Origin: Paracoccaceae bacterium
GTDB taxonomy: Bacteria > Pseudomonadota > Alphaproteobacteria > Rhodobacterales > Rhodobacteraceae
Length of the DNA: 20,380 bases
Reading direction: 5' to 3'
NCBI GenBank assembly: GCA_027030435.1
Contig: JALVEX010000427.1
Span: forward strand, 1 to 20,380
The notes under the pieces were generated by a model, which had not been told where the DNA came from, searched no databases, and worked only from the letters and a program-made list of their open reading frames with translations. A program made the translations under genes and the position numbers. Position 1 is the first letter of the stretch. Each line of letters begins with the position of its first letter. Positions 20,040 through 20,380 of the stretch are shown here, in pieces.

Positions 20040-20380
20040 TCAGGCATCCTTTCTATGCCAGGCGAGGGCCGTTTCGATAATCGTTGCGAGGTCGGAATGA
20101 TGAGCGGCAAAGCCGAGCACATCCTGCGCTCTTGTGGTATCGGCCACAAGCTCGGGCGGATCGCCGGGGCGGCGGGGCGCGATTTCGAGCGGCACCCTGC
20201 CCGCGCCAGCCGCCTCGACGGCCCGCACGATCTCGAAAACCGAACAGCCATGCCCGCTGCCGATGTTGAGGGCATCGCTCCGCCCGCCCGCCAGCAGATA
20301 TTCGCAGGCGCGCACATGGGCATCGGCAAGGTCTGCCACATGGATGTAATCGCGGATCGCGGAGCCATCGGGCGTATCGT
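20040..20380 (-). CDS. galE: UDP-glucose 4-epimerase, C-terminal part (5' end outside window)
   Basis: The last 112 residues of an extended-SDR sugar epimerase of the GalE type, which interconverts UDP-glucose and UDP-galactose for surface polysaccharides. The visible segment contains DGSAIRDYIHVADLADAH (near the window edge), LNIGSG, the substrate-phosphate contact RRPGDPPELVADTTRA, and the closing IIETALAWHRKDA. The catalytic YxxxK and the NAD-binding loop lie outside the window, so activity and exact substrate (glucose, N-acetylglucosamine or uronate forms) cannot be confirmed. It stops at 20040, and the tRNA-Met gene follows on the same strand after 244 bp. Confidence 0.9.
   Translation of the reverse strand, partial: DTPDGSAIRDYIHVADLADAHVRACEYLLAGGRSDALNIGSGHGCSVFEIVRAVEAAGAGRVPLEIAPRRPGDPPELVADTTRAQDVLGFAAHHSDLATIIETALAWHRKDA

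Noticed and set aside
19811..20368. 185-codon minus-strand frame overlapping galE
   Set aside because: Out of frame with clear GalE sequence and low-complexity beyond it.
1..20380. CRISPR arrays, insertion sequences, prophage or toxin-antitoxin genes
   Set aside because: No regularly spaced repeats, transposase-like frames, terminal inverted repeats or attachment duplications were seen.

Overview
The window is GC-rich and densely packed. It looks like ordinary chromosomal core DNA of an alphaproteobacterium, most likely Rhodobacteraceae (Rhodobacterales). This rests on recalled family and synteny knowledge, not a search: the TtcA, LysA, ClpS and elongator tRNA-Met sequences, and the neighbourhoods argH - small lipoprotein - lysA - DUF4175/TIGR02302 and zinc-ribbon protein / ftsE-ftsX-plsC, all fit that group. 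I see no insertion sequence, phage gene, integrase, CRISPR array or toxin-antitoxin pair. Nothing has the look of an acquired island.

Layout, left to right. (1) 1-2000, minus strand: a membrane protein with a degenerate GGDEF and an intact EAL start (its 3' end is outside the window), preceded by ttcA (tRNA 2-thiocytidine synthesis). (2) 2033-3070, plus: a family 2 glycosyltransferase with a good promoter. (3) 3125-9416: a TlpA-type thiol protein (minus) sits only 21 bp from argH (plus). argH overlaps a 57-residue lipoprotein gene, followed by lysA (diaminopimelate decarboxylase) and a large DUF4175 membrane protein, all on the plus strand. (4) 9425-13462: an MJ0042 zinc-ribbon membrane protein (minus) is divergent from a tight overlapping set ftsE-ftsX-plsC-flavin-binding protein. 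(5) 13520-15951, minus: a D-Ala-D-Ala carboxypeptidase with a SPOR tail, and a HAD hydrolase. (6) 16046-18272, plus: clpS, an RsmC-like methyltransferase and an unusual SDR protein. (7) 18291-20380: a cysteine-rich lipoprotein (minus), hemF (plus), elongator tRNA-Met (minus) and the 3' part of galE (minus).

The genes are mostly housekeeping: arginine and lysine/diaminopimelate synthesis, cell division and envelope building, N-end rule proteolysis, heme synthesis, RNA modification. Several are joined by 4-base ATGA/TTGA overlaps, which suggests translational coupling. No intergenic gap exceeds 300 bases; the largest (19796-20039) holds a tRNA promoter and a few palindromes.

I do not see a clear undescribed system. 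The best leads are an SDR protein without its catalytic lysine, the LptM-like small lipoprotein between argH and lysA, the uncharacterised DUF4175 and zinc-ribbon proteins beside core operons, a symmetric operator-like site at the clpS start, and a hairpin-bearing intergenic element that may belong to a repeat family.
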